A stretch of 64,000 nucleotides of DNA from Klebsiella michiganensis (lineage in GTDB: Bacteria > Pseudomonadota > Gammaproteobacteria > Enterobacterales > Enterobacteriaceae), in the NCBI RefSeq assembly GCF_002925905.1, contig NZ_PRDB01000001.1:930001-994000 (forward strand). The letters run 5' to 3'. Both the position numbers and the translations under genes were made by a program. How positions within the stretch are numbered: the first letter of the stretch is position 1; each line of letters opens with the position of its first letter. Shown in pieces: positions 38,754 through 48,392 of this stretch. The notes below the pieces were generated by a model that worked only from the letters and a program-made list of their open reading frames with translations, did no database searches and was not told the DNA's origin.

Positions 38754-39188
38754 ATGATTGGTATATTTAAATATGCAGCAAAAAAAGACATGGTATTAGG
38801 TATTAGCGATCAGCAAGCCGGGGCTAAGGCTGTTATCTTACCGACGTCCTCACCGTTAAATAAAATTCTGTGGTCGGTTGATGACAGGACCGGCGAGATC
38901 GTCCTGGCCGCCAGCGAGGAGCTGCTGCTGGGCATTTGCGGGGATCGTATGGGCTCAGGCGCAGCGATTGAGCTCCAGGTTCGCGGGAATAAAGCGACGC
39001 AGCGGTGGGATTTAGTCAGCTCACGTCGCTTTATTAAAAGCAAACAAAACCCGAGCTTTGTTATGGACAGCTACAACCGCGGCACGAACCAGGGGAATCC
39101 GATTATTCTTTTCGAATTTAACGGCTCGGAAGCACAGCAGTGGGTATTTGTACCGATGGATATGTTGACGGCAAATAGTCCGGAATAA
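38754..39188 (+). CDS. Ricin-type beta-trefoil lectin-like protein
   Basis: 144 aa with no signal peptide or membrane helix. Three ~40-residue repeats each close with a QxW-like motif: KILWSVD (about 38-43), TQRWDLV (82-88) and AQQWVFV (127-133), the hallmark of a beta-trefoil. It has a strong AAAAGGAG site. It stands alone between yjiN and an RhtB gene, with AT-rich upstream DNA suggesting acquisition. Being cytoplasmic and lacking a partner enzyme, its target (a glycan or protein) is unknown. Confidence 0.8.
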   Translation: MIGIFKYAAKKDMVLGISDQQAGAKAVILPTSSPLNKILWSVDDRTGEIVLAASEELLLGICGDRMGSGAAIELQVRGNKATQRWDLVSSRRFIKSKQNPSFVMDSYNRGTNQGNPIILFEFNGSEAQQWVFVPMDMLTANSPE

Positions 39189-39214
39189 TTATTGTGTAAG
39201 ATGGCGATAGAGTG

Positions 39215-39253
39215 AAGCCTCGTTTATTCCCTGCTGGGGAACGGCGAGGCTTT
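39215..39253 (+). terminator. Terminator after the lectin gene
   Basis: AAGCCTCG and CGAGGCTT form an 8-bp stem around a 22-nt loop that itself contains TTCCC/GGGGA, followed by TTTG. Located 27 nt past the stop. Confidence 0.6.
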
Positions 39254-39277
39254 GTCCTTATTTGATGATTGGTAATA

Positions 39278-39919
39278 TTAATTAAAAATAAACTGCCACA
39301 CAATCCAACAACCAAAAGCCATCAATACGCCGCCGGCCGTGCGCTCGACTCGCCAGACGACGGCGGAAAGGCGGCGCTGCACCGACGGTAGCGCAATCAG
39401 CGTGACCAGCAACAGATCCCATATCAACACCACGCTGGTCATCCAGGCTCCGCTGACGGCCTGCTGCACCAGCGTGACGTTCGGGCCCAGCAGGGAGGTC
39501 ATCAGCGCGAGGTAGAACAGCGCGTTTTTCGGATTGAGCAGCGAAGAACCCAGCCCGAGAAAAAGCTGTTTCACCAGCGGCGGGCGCGAAGCCGAGGCGC
39601 CGTGCAGCGCCAGCGTGGTCGGACGGCTTCTGAGCAGCAGGCTGCCAATCCACAGTAAATACGCCGCGCCCAGCAGCTCAATCACCGTAAACAGCAGCGG
39701 CGCCTGGCGCAGGATCCCCCAGCCGATAATGGCCAGAAGAATATACAGACCGTTTCCGGCGGCAATGCCGATACACAGGCCGACGCTGCCGCGCAGGCGA
39801 TAGCGGATGGCGTAGCCCACCAGCAGAAAAAAATCCGGCCCGGGACTTAGCAGGGCGACAAAATGGGAGAGCGCCAGCGCGGGGAAGGCGGAGGGAAAGA
39901 GCGTAGCGAGTATGTCCAT
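39278..39919 (-). CDS. LysE/RhtB-family amino acid exporter
   Basis: 213 aa with about six hydrophobic segments. The family motif LLSPGPDFFLLVGYAIRYR lies in the first loop and LGSSLLNPKNALFYLALM in the middle. Exports an amino acid or analogue. It is downstream of an AraC-type regulator on the same strand (46 nt apart), a common exporter-regulator pairing. Substrate unknown. Confidence 0.87.
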   Translation of the reverse strand: MDILATLFPSAFPALALSHFVALLSPGPDFFLLVGYAIRYRLRGSVGLCIGIAAGNGLYILLAIIGWGILRQAPLLFTVIELLGAAYLLWIGSLLLRSRPTTLALHGASASRPPLVKQLFLGLGSSLLNPKNALFYLALMTSLLGPNVTLVQQAVSGAWMTSVVLIWDLLLVTLIALPSVQRRLSAVVWRVERTAGGVLMAFGCWIVWQFIFN

Positions 39920-39965
39920 AGCAACCTCAGTATTAATCTGAGGTCACCTTACGCCAGCGTAAACG

Positions 39966-40781
39966 CTAATTATTGTCTGTTATTGATCGGGACTGCGCAT
40001 ACTGGCGCGGCGTGGCGGCGGTATAGCTGACAAAGGTTTTATGAAAGTGGCTCTGGTCGGCAAACCCGGCCTGGTAGCCCACATCGGCGATATTATCCCC
40101 GGCCCGCAGGCGCGTTTTGGCGAACTCAATCCGCGCGATATTGATAAAGCTGGCGGGCGTCAGGCCGGTATCCTGCTTGAAGGCGCGGATCAGCGTCTCT
40201 TTGCGCAGCGCAAACTCATCGGCGAGGCTATCCAGCGTCGGCGGCGCCTGCAGATTGGTTGCCAGACAACTGAACAAACGCGCGCTGGTCTGGCTAAGCG
40301 CCACAGGCGCGAGCGGGCGCAGCGGCAGGTCGCGCAGGAACCGGGCGACGCTGGCGGGTAGCGCGGCGGTCTTTTGCTGAGTCATCAACGCCACGATCTG
40401 CAGATACCGGGCAAAGAGCCCGGCATCGCGAATCACCGGCTGGGAGGTTATCAGCCGCTCGTGATGCGCATCGTTTGCCAGCTGTCGCCAGCACCAGCTT
40501 AGCTCGAGATAGAGCATATGGTAGCTGCGCGGCTGGCCGTCGCGCGGATTGCAGCTGTGGGGCGCCTGGGCGGGGATAATAATCAGATCGCCCGGCCGCA
40601 GCAGATACTCCTGCCCGTTGCAGATACAGCGCGTTTCCCCCTCGATAATCGCCCCCACGGAGAGCTGCGGATGGCGGTGACGTTTATAGGCCTGACGGCT
40701 TTGCCAGGTGCTGCGCAGCTCCAGCCAGGGCAGCTGTTCGTCGCGCCAGAAGGTTTGCTGAATATCGCGCGTATGGCTCAC
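39966..40781 (-). CDS. AraC-family regulator with cupin sensor domain
   Basis: 271 aa from GTG 40781 (AAGGAG 6 nt upstream); an in-frame extension to 41033 has no ribosome-binding site and an unlikely sequence. N-terminal cupin (HRHPQLSVGAIIEGETRCI; RPGDLIIIPAQAPHSCNP) and C-terminal AraC domain (LADEFALRKETLIRAFKQDT; VGYQAGFADQSHFHKTF). It likely regulates the RhtB exporter gene that follows. Confidence 0.87.
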   Translation of the reverse strand: MSHTRDIQQTFWRDEQLPWLELRSTWQSRQAYKRHRHPQLSVGAIIEGETRCICNGQEYLLRPGDLIIIPAQAPHSCNPRDGQPRSYHMLYLELSWCWRQLANDAHHERLITSQPVIRDAGLFARYLQIVALMTQQKTAALPASVARFLRDLPLRPLAPVALSQTSARLFSCLATNLQAPPTLDSLADEFALRKETLIRAFKQDTGLTPASFINIARIEFAKTRLRAGDNIADVGYQAGFADQSHFHKTFVSYTAATPRQYAQSRSITDNN

Positions 40782-40989
40782 GGTGGGCTCCTTAGCTGAG
40801 GGGGATAGCTGTTTATAACATGCCTTCATCCTGCGGGAGAACCGCGAGTCGCGTTCAACAAAAATGTCTCGCTTGCAGCTGAAGGAAGATATCTTTCGTC
40901 GCGGCTCGTAAAGGTCAGCAACAGTGTGTGTGATGAGAAAAATGGCGCAGTAGAGTGGCGGCAGGATTTTTTTACGCAGGCGGATAGCC

Positions 40990-41940
40990 ATGGAAAAGGG
41001 TACTACGTCAACGCCGCACGATGCGATCTTCAAACAGTTTTTACGTCAAGCTGATACCGCGCGCGACTTTTTGGATATCCATCTTCCTCCGGCGCTCAGA
41101 CAGCTTTGCGACCTGGATTCGCTGACGCTTGAATCCGGGAGCTTTATTGAGGAGAACCTGCGGGCATACTACTCCGATGTTCTTTGGGCACTGAAAACCG
41201 CGGCGGGAGAAGGCTATATCTATGTTGTCATCGAACATCAAAGCTCTCCGGATGCGTATATGGCCTTCAGAATGATGCGTTACGCCATTGCTGCGATGCA
41301 GCGCCATCTGGATAACGGACATAAAACGCTGCCGCTGGTTGTACCGATACTGTTCTATCATGGCGTCGCCACGCCTTATCCCTGGTCGTTATCCTGGCTC
41401 GACAAGTTTGCTGACCCTGCTCTGGCTAAGCAGCTTTATACCATGCCGTTTCCGCTGGTGGATATTACCGTCGTGCCTGATGACGAAATTGTCCAGCATC
41501 GAAGAGTCGCCTTACTGGAGCTGATGCAAAAACATATTCGTCAGCGCGATTTGCTGGGCATTGTGGAACATCTGACGGCCATTTTGCTTAGCGGATACGC
41601 TAATGACAGGCAGCTAAAAACGCTGTTTAATTACCTGATTCACTCGGGCAAAGCGCTTCGGTTGGGGAAATTTATCCGCGAAGTGGCTCAGCGTGTTCCG
41701 CAGCATAAGGAGAAGCTCATGACTATCGCCGAAAGGTTACGTGAAGTGGGGCGCAGGCAGGGGAAGCGGGAAGGTCGCCAGGAAGGTCTCGAAAAGGGAC
41801 GACTTGAGGGCGTTGAGGAGGGGCAGCGCGCCGAAGCGCAGCGTATTGCTCAAACGATGCTCGCCGAAGGTATGGCCCTGGAAACGGTGCTGAGAATTAC
41901 CGGTTTGTCGGAGGCGGATATCCGGGCGGTTACTCACTAA
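40990..41940 (+). CDS. Rpn-family recombination-promoting nuclease
   Basis: 316 aa, PD-(D/E)XK nuclease/transposase_31 family. It starts [11 protein letters not shown], with catalytic-region [20 protein letters not shown] and [18 protein letters not shown]. The charged tail [20 protein letters not shown] is typical. E. coli RpnA-type proteins cut DNA and promote RecA-independent transfer; newer work links them to phage defence. It stands alone with its own promoter region. Confidence 0.9.
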   Translation: MEKGTTSTPHDAIFKQFLRQADTARDFLDIHLPPALRQLCDLDSLTLESGSFIEENLRAYYSDVLWALKTAAGEGYIYVVIEHQSSPDAYMAFRMMRYAIAAMQRHLDNGHKTLPLVVPILFYHGVATPYPWSLSWLDKFADPALAKQLYTMPFPLVDITVVPDDEIVQHRRVALLELMQKHIRQRDLLGIVEHLTAILLSGYANDRQLKTLFNYLIHSGKALRLGKFIREVAQRVPQHKEKLMTIAERLREVGRRQGKREGRQEGLEKGRLEGVEEGQRAEAQRIAQTMLAEGMALETVLRITGLSEADIRAVTH

Positions 41941-42118
41941 ATTATTGATATTACGGTGTTGTTTATGGGCGATTTATGCCGATAGCGCGCTCCGTTCCAT
42001 TTCGGGAAAATTCCGTATCTCTCTGAGTTTGGCCGCATCCTCAGCTATCTCGACTAACCTTAATATCCTGTGCGGTATTTATGACTGCGTTAACAGCGAT
42101 AACAAGGAGACATGCGAT

Positions 42119-43489
42119 ATGGCTTATCAGACGGTGAATCCTGCAAACAATCAGCTTATCAAAGCGTACCCGGCACACAGCGACGCGGACGTGGAAGCGG
42201 CTCTGCAGAAGGCGGATGCGCTATATCATTCGTCGTGGTCGAAAGGCGATATAGCGCAGCGGCTATCGGTGCTGTACAAGCTGGCGGATCTGATCGACGG
42301 CCGGGTTGACGAGCTGGCGAAAATCGCCAGCCAGGAAATGGGCAAACTCATTGAGCAAAGCCGCGGTGAAGTGAAGCTGTGCGCGCAAATTGCCCGCTAC
42401 TACGCCGACAACGCCAAACAGTTTTTGGCGCCGGTAAAGTATCCGTCCGAGCTGGGTGAAGCCTGGGTCGAACACCATCCCATCGGCGTACTGATGGCGG
42501 TAGAACCGTGGAACTTCCCTTATTATCAGCTTATGCGCGTGCTGGCACCGAACCTGGCGGCGGGGAACCCGGTTATCGCCAAACATGCCAGCATCGTCCC
42601 GCACTGCGCGGAAACCTTCGCCCACCTGGTACGCGAAGCCGGTGCGCCGGAGGGCGCGTGGACTAACCTGTTTATTTCTCAGGATCAGGTGGCGAAGATT
42701 ATCGCCGACGATCGCGTACAGGGTGCGGCCCTGACCGGCTCGGAAAAAGCCGGTAGCGTGGTGGCGGCGCAGGCGGCTAAACACATCAAGAAAGCGACGC
42801 TTGAACTGGGCGGCAACGATGTCTTTGTGGTCCTGGACGACGCCGATCTGGCGAAGGCGGTGAAGATCGGCGTGCAGGCGCGGCTCAACAACGCAGGCCA
42901 GGTGTGCACTGCGGCGAAGCGCTTTATCCTGCATGAAAAAATTGCCGACTCGTTCCTGAGCCAGTTTACCGAGGCCTTCCGTCAGGTGAAAATCGGCGAT
43001 CCGCTGGATGAGCGCACGACGCTGGGGCCGCTCTCTTCAAAAGATGCGCTGGACACGCTGACCAGGCAGGTGAACGACGCGGTGAAAAACGGCGCGAAGC
43101 TGCACCTGGGCGGCAAACCCGCGCAGCGGGAAGGCAGCTTTTTCGAGCCCACCATACTCACCGGCATTACCCGCGATAACCCGGCCTACTTCGAAGAGTT
43201 CTTCGGCCCGGTCGCGCAAATCTACGTGGTGAAAGATGACGATGAGGCGATGAAGCTGGCCAACGATTCGCACTATGGCCTTGGCGGAGCCGTATTCAGC
43301 CAGGATATCGAAAGGGCGAAACGCATGGCGTCGCGGATTGAAACCGGTATGGTCTATATCAACTGGCTAACCGATACCGCTCCGGAGCTGCCGTTTGGCG
43401 GCGTTAAGCGCTCCGGGTTTGGCCGCGAGCTTTCCGATCTCGGGATTAAAGAGTTTGTGAATCAGAAGCTGGTGGTCGTGCATAAATAA
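42119..43489 (+). CDS. NAD(P)-dependent succinate-semialdehyde dehydrogenase (Sad/YneI-like)
   Basis: 456-aa aldehyde dehydrogenase from ATG 42119. It shows AVEPWNFPYYQLMRVLAPN, the Glu motif TLELGGNDVFVVLDDADL, the catalytic cysteine in NNAGQVCTAAKR, and the C-terminal PFGGVKRSGFGREL. Best resembles the Sad (YneI) group that oxidises succinate semialdehyde. An independent gene ending in a clear terminator. Exact substrate not provable from sequence. Confidence 0.87.
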   Translation: MAYQTVNPANNQLIKAYPAHSDADVEAALQKADALYHSSWSKGDIAQRLSVLYKLADLIDGRVDELAKIASQEMGKLIEQSRGEVKLCAQIARYYADNAKQFLAPVKYPSELGEAWVEHHPIGVLMAVEPWNFPYYQLMRVLAPNLAAGNPVIAKHASIVPHCAETFAHLVREAGAPEGAWTNLFISQDQVAKIIADDRVQGAALTGSEKAGSVVAAQAAKHIKKATLELGGNDVFVVLDDADLAKAVKIGVQARLNNAGQVCTAAKRFILHEKIADSFLSQFTEAFRQVKIGDPLDERTTLGPLSSKDALDTLTRQVNDAVKNGAKLHLGGKPAQREGSFFEPTILTGITRDNPAYFEEFFGPVAQIYVVKDDDEAMKLANDSHYGLGGAVFSQDIERAKRMASRIETGMVYINWLTDTAPELPFGGVKRSGFGRELSDLGIKEFVNQKLVVVHK

Positions 43490-43501
43490 CGGCGTGAAGA
43501 C

Positions 43502-43530
43502 AAAAACCTGCCATCTGGCAGGTTTTTTTT
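43502..43530 (+). terminator. Intrinsic terminator after the semialdehyde dehydrogenase
   Basis: AACCTGCCA-TC-TGGCAGGTT, a perfect 9-bp stem followed by a run of T. It begins about 15 nt past the stop, and the A-run on the other side may also serve the convergent lipoprotein gene. Confidence 0.92.
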
Positions 43531-43535
43531 GGCGT

Positions 43536-43856
43536 TCACTGAACTTCAATCTTATCCCAGCCGCTCTTAAACATGCAGCTGTCGACGAGCGTATCCCTGC
43601 GCCCCTCATTGGCGTCCTCAACCGTATAGCTGGTGGAAATATCCTTTTTCTTGTTCTTTTTGTCCGTTTTTTCCGAGCTTGAACCGGTGACGACGTTATC
43701 CGGGGGGAGATCGATCAGCGCCTGCGCTTCGCACTCCGTGAGCTTTTTATTCATCTCCGTATCGCTGACTCCCGGCTTCACCCATTTGTACTGGACGCAG
43801 CCTGACAGCAGCACGGTGAAGCTCAGAACGCAAAGCGCGGCGAAGCGGCCGTTCAT
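43536..43856 (-). CDS. Small predicted lipoprotein
   Basis: 106 aa; signal peptide with lipobox LLSGC (cysteine about residue 20), then a charged mature part rich in Lys, Asp and Ser (SEKTDKKNKKKDIS). Its start overlaps the end of yfaZ (shared A), so the two are cotranscribed. Family unrecognised; resembles small enterobacterial envelope lipoproteins. Confidence 0.78.
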   Translation of the reverse strand: MNGRFAALCVLSFTVLLSGCVQYKWVKPGVSDTEMNKKLTECEAQALIDLPPDNVVTGSSSEKTDKKNKKKDISTSYTVEDANEGRRDTLVDSCMFKSGWDKIEVQ

Positions 43857-44401
43857 CAGAAGGTAACCCCGCCGCCGACATAGGCGCCGTCAATCAGCGT
43901 GTGGCCCGGGCGGCCATCTTTGCCGTCGACGCTGACATGGCGATAGCCCACTTTCAGCGTGACCGGGGTGATTGGCGTCCAGCTTACGCCGCCGTTGGCT
44001 TCAACGTAGTTTTTGACGCTATTGTTCAGGCCCTCCGGTGCGGCATAGCCCTCACCATAGAGATGGATGCTGTCGGTCAGGGCCACGTTGACGCCGCCGC
44101 CGATGGGGAAGGCCACGCCGTTATCGCCTTTTTTAGGACCGAGGTAGATGGCTTTCGCGCCGGCATTGAACATTACCGGGCCGAGTTCCAGGTTATAACC
44201 CGCGCCTACGCCGCCTGTCTGGGTACCGTCATCGGTATTTTTGAGCCAGTTGCTTTCCACATACAGGCCAGAGGAGGATTTCCCCATTTCCAGATTCAGG
44301 TTGGTGAAGTTCTTGCCCTGCTCAACGGTGCCGCCCATCGCGAGTGCGGATCCCGAGACGGCAGTCAACGCCGAGAGAAGAAGGATATTCAGCTTTTTCA
44401 T
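43856..44401 (-). CDS. yfaZ: YfaZ-family outer-membrane protein
   Basis: 181 aa with a cleavable signal (MKKLNILLLSALTAVSGSALA) split from the mature chain near residue 21. The mature protein is made of alternating beta-strand segments ending GGGVTF with the C-terminal aromatic residue of outer-membrane beta-barrels. YfaZ family, function unknown. First gene of a two-gene operon with the lipoprotein. Confidence 0.87.
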   Translation of the reverse strand: MKKLNILLLSALTAVSGSALAMGGTVEQGKNFTNLNLEMGKSSSGLYVESNWLKNTDDGTQTGGVGAGYNLELGPVMFNAGAKAIYLGPKKGDNGVAFPIGGGVNVALTDSIHLYGEGYAAPEGLNNSVKNYVEANGGVSWTPITPVTLKVGYRHVSVDGKDGRPGHTLIDGAYVGGGVTF

Positions 44402-44750
44402 GTTTTATGCCTCATCATTACATTACGCGGAGGGCACCTTAACAATCGATTTTTATGACTGCAAATCAGCGAGTGATGATTGTTTTATGCTAATTTTGTT
44501 ATTAGATATATTTATTTGTGTTGTTTGTTAGTTGTTTTTACTGCGGAGTCAATGGGTAATCTTTAGCCGTTGAGCGTGAGTTGAATCTTTTGGCTAAATA
44601 TTCGCTGAACAGGCGCGAAAAAGCGGTTGTGGACGCAATAATTGGCTTTCTAATTATTTCCAAAAACATTTCTATTGTTACATATAAGAACGAAATTTTA
44701 CATTTCAGCCGCGCATTCCCCCCTCCAGAAGAGGGGGGCGAGCGACATGA
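44402..44750. other. Intergenic region between yfaZ and yjiA
   Basis: About 350 bp, AT-rich. It holds the yfaZ promoter side and the 3' end of the yjiA transcript. A C-rich/G-rich hairpin (CCCCCCTC..AGAGGGGGG, about 44719-44740) just past the yjiA stop may terminate that operon. No gene seen. Confidence 0.5.
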
Positions 44751-45707
44751 CTACTTGCGCAGGCTCGCAAATGCGGTGCGAATCTCATCTTCCGGAAGCT
44801 GTATTCCAATAAACACCAGGGTACTGTGCGGCCGCTCATCGCCCCACGGCCGGTCCCAGTCGGCGCTGTATAGCCGTTGAACGCCCTGGAACAGCAGGCG
44901 GTTGGGCTCGCCGTCGATCCACAGCATCCCTTTATAGCGCATCAGCTGTTCAGCAAAGGTGAGCAGCAGGTTTTCCATTACCCGCGACACGTCGCTGATA
45001 TCCACCGGATAATCCAGCTCCACCACGATAGACGACACGTCGTTCTGCTTATCGGCCATAAAGTGGAAGCGCGGTTTGCTGCTGACCACGTTCTCTTCCA
45101 GCATAAAGCCGCTGGTGTTAAACAGCAGATTCAGGTCGATATCGCCGTGGGTGACGTTGTAAATCGGCGCGCGGGCGTTAATACGCATCAGCCGTTCGCG
45201 GAGCTTGTCGCTGTCGCCCGCCACGTCAGTTTTGGTGAGCAGGATACGATCGGCGTAGCCCACCTGCGACTGGGCAATGGTGAACTGATTCATCTGCTGG
45301 TCGGCATGCACCGCGTCAACCAGCGCAATCACGCCATCCAGCAGATAGCGTTCACACAGCACATCGTGAGAGAAAAAGGTCTGGATGATCGGGCCGGGGT
45401 CGGCCATGCCGGTACATTCGATCACCAGCCGGTCAAAATCAATTTCTCCGCGATCGCGGCTGTCGAGTAGATCGAGCAGGGCGTCTTCCAGTTCGTTGGA
45501 ACGGGTACAGCAGATGCAGCCGTTGGTCAGGGTTTTAATCTGCGTGGCGCGATCGCCGATAAGCTGGTCATCGACGGCGACTTCGCCAAATTCGTTTTCG
45601 ATAACGGCAATTTTAAAGCCGTGCCGTTCGTTCAGGATATGGCGCAGCAGGGTGGTTTTACCCGCGCCAAGAAAACCGGTGAGCAGGGTGACTGCAATCG
45701 GTGCCAT
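44751..45707 (-). CDS. yjiA: YjiA, COG0523-family GTPase
   Basis: 318 aa from ATG 45707 (GGAGG upstream). P-loop GFLGAGKTTLLRHIL, metal motif GCICC (CxCC), and guanine-specificity motif LLTKTD. COG0523 proteins are metallochaperones or metal-dependent GTPases related to CobW and UreG; E. coli YjiA binds zinc and cobalt. Last gene of btsT-yjiX-yjiA, as in E. coli. Confidence 0.93.
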   Translation of the reverse strand: MAPIAVTLLTGFLGAGKTTLLRHILNERHGFKIAVIENEFGEVAVDDQLIGDRATQIKTLTNGCICCTRSNELEDALLDLLDSRDRGEIDFDRLVIECTGMADPGPIIQTFFSHDVLCERYLLDGVIALVDAVHADQQMNQFTIAQSQVGYADRILLTKTDVAGDSDKLRERLMRINARAPIYNVTHGDIDLNLLFNTSGFMLEENVVSSKPRFHFMADKQNDVSSIVVELDYPVDISDVSRVMENLLLTFAEQLMRYKGMLWIDGEPNRLLFQGVQRLYSADWDRPWGDERPHSTLVFIGIQLPEDEIRTAFASLRK

Positions 45708-45718
45708 GTTTGCCTCCA

Positions 45719-45922
45719 TTAGCAGCAGCGTACGCCGCCTTTGCCGTCGCCGCCGTAGCGGGCCTGCTGGCGTTCGCGAAAGAATTCATCGTAGGTCATG
45801 TACGGCTTGTCCGGATGGTTAGTCTGCATATGCTCGACGTAATTATCGTAATCCGGAATGCCAATCAGCATTTTCGCTGCCTGACCGAGGTATTTTTTTG
45901 CCTGACCTAAGTTACCAAACAT
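45719..45922 (-). CDS. yjiX: YjiX/YbdD-type small protein (DUF466)
   Basis: 67 aa, [20 protein letters not shown], ending GGVRCC with a terminal Cys pair. This family always accompanies CstA/BtsT-type transporters and is needed for their activity in E. coli. Lies between btsT and yjiA. Confidence 0.92.
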   Translation of the reverse strand: MFGNLGQAKKYLGQAAKMLIGIPDYDNYVEHMQTNHPDKPYMTYDEFFRERQQARYGGDGKGGVRCC

Positions 45923-45946
45923 TGTGAGTCCCAGAGAACGAATAAA

Positions 45947-46023
45947 GCCGGATGGCGGCTAGCGCCTCATCCGGCCTACAAACATTCGTTTGTGTAGACC
46001 GGATAAGCGTAGCGCCATCCGGC
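45947..46023. repeat. E. coli-type REP pair (BIME) between btsT and yjiX
   Basis: GCCGGATGGCGGCTAGCGCC..TCATCCGGCCTAC and GTAGACCGGATAAGCG..GCCATCCGGC are inverted REP units around AAACATTCGTTTG. The sequence differs from the CCCGGAGGCGGCGCTT family elsewhere in the window. As an intercistronic BIME it can stabilise the btsT mRNA and reduce downstream expression. Confidence 0.88.
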
Positions 46024-46031
46024 ATTAAGGT

Positions 46032-48182
46032 TTAGTGATGCGAAGAGGTCTTCACGCCGCCTTCCGGTACCGGCACGTACGGGGTCTCTTTGTCGGTACG
46101 CATTTTATTGTTGCGCACGTTGAGCCAGGTTTTGATGCCGTAGAAGATGATGCTGTAGACCACCACCAGGAACAGAATGCTCAGACCCGCGTTGGTGTAG
46201 TTGTTCACCACGATATGGTTCATGTTGGCAATCTGCTGCGCGGTCAGTTCGCCGCCGGCAGCGATCTTCTCTTTATACTGCTGCGCCATGAAGAAGAAGC
46301 CTTCCATCTGCGGGTTGGTGCTGAACAGTTTCAGGCCCAGCGCCCAGGTGGTGCACAGCAGCAGCCATGCGGCCGGGATCACGGTGACCCAGATATATTT
46401 GGTGCGCTGCATTTTGACCAGCACCACGGTGCCGAGCACCAGCGCCACGGCGGCCAGCATCTGGTTAGAGATACCGAACAGCGGCCACAGGCTCTTCACG
46501 CCGCCCAGCGGGTCGACCACGCCCTGATACAGCAGGTAGCCCCACAGGCCGACGCAGCCCGCGGTACCGATAACACCGGCCACCAGCGAGTCGGTTTTCT
46601 TGAGGAACGGCACGAAGTTGCCCAGCAGATCCTGCAGCATAAAGCGGCCTGCACGGGTACCGGCATCCAGCGCGGTGAGGATAAACAGCGCTTCAAACAG
46701 AATACCGAAGTGGTACCAGAAGCCCATATCCGCCATCGGGATGATTTTGTGGAACACGTGAGCGATACCCACGGCCAGCGTCGGCGCGCCGCCCGCGCGG
46801 TTCAGTACCGACGGTTCGCCGATATCTTTCGCGGTTTGCAGGATTTGCTCAGGTGAGATCACGAAGCCCCAGGAGCTGACGGTCGCCGCCGCGTGTGCGG
46901 TGACATCCCTCAGCTGCGCGGCAATCAGCGCGGCGTTCTCACCGCCCATTTCGTGCAGGTTCGGCATGGTGATGCCCAGACCCGCTGGCGGGGTGTTCAT
47001 CGCGAAGTAGAGGCCCGGTTCGATAATTGAGGCCGCTACCAGCGCCATGATAGCGACGAAAGATTCCATCAGCATCGCGCCGTAGCCGATAAAGCGGGCG
47101 TCGGTTTCGTTAGCCAGCAGCTTCGGCGTGGTGCCGGAGGCGATCAGGGCGTGGAAGCCGGAGACCGCGCCGCAGGCGATAGTGATAAACAGGAACGGGA
47201 ACAGCGCGCCTTTCCACAGCGGACCGGTACCGTCAATGTACTGGGTCACCGCCGGCATTTTCAGGTCCGGGTTGAGGATAACAATGCCCAGCGCCAGGCC
47301 GACGATAACGCCAATTTTCAGGAAGGTCGCCAGGTAGTCGCGCGGCGCCAGAATCAGCCAGACCGGCAGCAGCGCCGAGATAAACGCGTAGCCAATCAGG
47401 GTAAAGGTAATAGTGGTGTCTTTAAAGGTCAGCGCCGGGCCCCAGTACGGGTCGTGGGCAATCACGCCGCCGAAGTAAATCGACGCTACCAGCAGGACGA
47501 TACCAATCACCGATACTTCGGCTACGCGGCCCGGGCGCAGGAAGCGCATGTAGATCCCCATAAACAGGGCGATCGGCACGGTCGAGCAGACGGTGAAGAC
47601 GCCCCACGGGCTTTCCGCCAGCGCTTTCACCACGATTAACGCCAGCACCGCAAGGATGATGATCATTATCAGGAAGCAGCCGAACAGCGCGATGGAGCCC
47701 GGTACCGGACCCATCTCCTGCTTGATCATTTCTCCCAGCGAGGCACCGTTACGGCGCGAGGAGATAAACAGCACCATAAAGTCCTGCACCGCCCCTGCCA
47801 GCACGACGCCCGCCAGCAGCCACAGGGTACCCGGCAGGTAGCCCATCTGCGCGGCGAGCACCGGGCCCACCAGCGGACCGGCGCCGGCAATCGCGGCAAA
47901 GTGGTGGCCAAACAGCACGTAGCGGTTGGTCGGAACGTAGTTCAGGCCATCGTTGTTAATCACCGCAGGCGTGGAGCGCGTAGGATCGAGCTTCATGACC
48001 TTTTGCGCAATGTACAGGCTGTAATAACGGTAGGCGACGAGGTAGACGGAAACCGAGGCCACCACGATCCACAGCGCACTGACGTGCTCGCCGCGGCGCA
48101 GAGCGACGACCGAGAGGCAAAATGCCCCGATGATTCCAAGAATCACCCAGGGTATGTGCTTGAATAACTTTTTAGTATCCAT
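46032..48182 (-). CDS. btsT: BtsT (YjiY) pyruvate/H+ symporter, CstA family
   Basis: 716 aa from MDTKKLFKHIPW (ATG 48182), exactly the length of E. coli BtsT. A longer in-frame start at 48254 is not conserved. About 18 membrane helices; GHHFAAIAGAGPLVGPVLAA and the two CstA domains are clear. High-affinity pyruvate importer under BtsS/BtsR control. Two direct ACCGCTTA repeats and a CRP box lie upstream. Confidence 0.95.
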   Translation of the reverse strand: MDTKKLFKHIPWVILGIIGAFCLSVVALRRGEHVSALWIVVASVSVYLVAYRYYSLYIAQKVMKLDPTRSTPAVINNDGLNYVPTNRYVLFGHHFAAIAGAGPLVGPVLAAQMGYLPGTLWLLAGVVLAGAVQDFMVLFISSRRNGASLGEMIKQEMGPVPGSIALFGCFLIMIIILAVLALIVVKALAESPWGVFTVCSTVPIALFMGIYMRFLRPGRVAEVSVIGIVLLVASIYFGGVIAHDPYWGPALTFKDTTITFTLIGYAFISALLPVWLILAPRDYLATFLKIGVIVGLALGIVILNPDLKMPAVTQYIDGTGPLWKGALFPFLFITIACGAVSGFHALIASGTTPKLLANETDARFIGYGAMLMESFVAIMALVAASIIEPGLYFAMNTPPAGLGITMPNLHEMGGENAALIAAQLRDVTAHAAATVSSWGFVISPEQILQTAKDIGEPSVLNRAGGAPTLAVGIAHVFHKIIPMADMGFWYHFGILFEALFILTALDAGTRAGRFMLQDLLGNFVPFLKKTDSLVAGVIGTAGCVGLWGYLLYQGVVDPLGGVKSLWPLFGISNQMLAAVALVLGTVVLVKMQRTKYIWVTVIPAAWLLLCTTWALGLKLFSTNPQMEGFFFMAQQYKEKIAAGGELTAQQIANMNHIVVNNYTNAGLSILFLVVVYSIIFYGIKTWLNVRNNKMRTDKETPYVPVPEGGVKTSSHH

Positions 48183-48336
48183 AGTAAAACCTGGCTTAAT
48201 AAGATGAATAATGGGCCGAAGCCGTCTGGGTTTAGTTAGTGTTTGAGGAGGCATTGATTAGCTATGCTGGGGACCATCTTGCCAGAACGTCGCGCGCGTA
48301 AAGTTGGGTAAATCTGTGAGTGGTTATATTCGGGGT

Positions 48337-48364
48337 TAAGCGGTCACTTGCGAGGGTAAGCGGT
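48337..48364 (-). promoter_or_regulatory. Tandem BtsR-type direct repeats upstream of btsT
   Basis: Two copies of TAAGCGGT on the plus strand (48337-48344 and 48357-48364), reading ACCGCTTA towards btsT and 12 nt apart. They match the ACC[G/A]CT[C/T]A consensus recognised by the LytTR regulator BtsR in E. coli. Confidence 0.8.
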
Positions 48365-48392
48365 TGGGCAGGAATCCCGGTAGGTTTAAATA

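Noticed and set aside
44581-44880. Small plus-strand frame upstream of the yjiA 3' end
   Set aside because: It runs antisense into yjiA, has no ribosome-binding site, and its hydrophilic translation matches no family.
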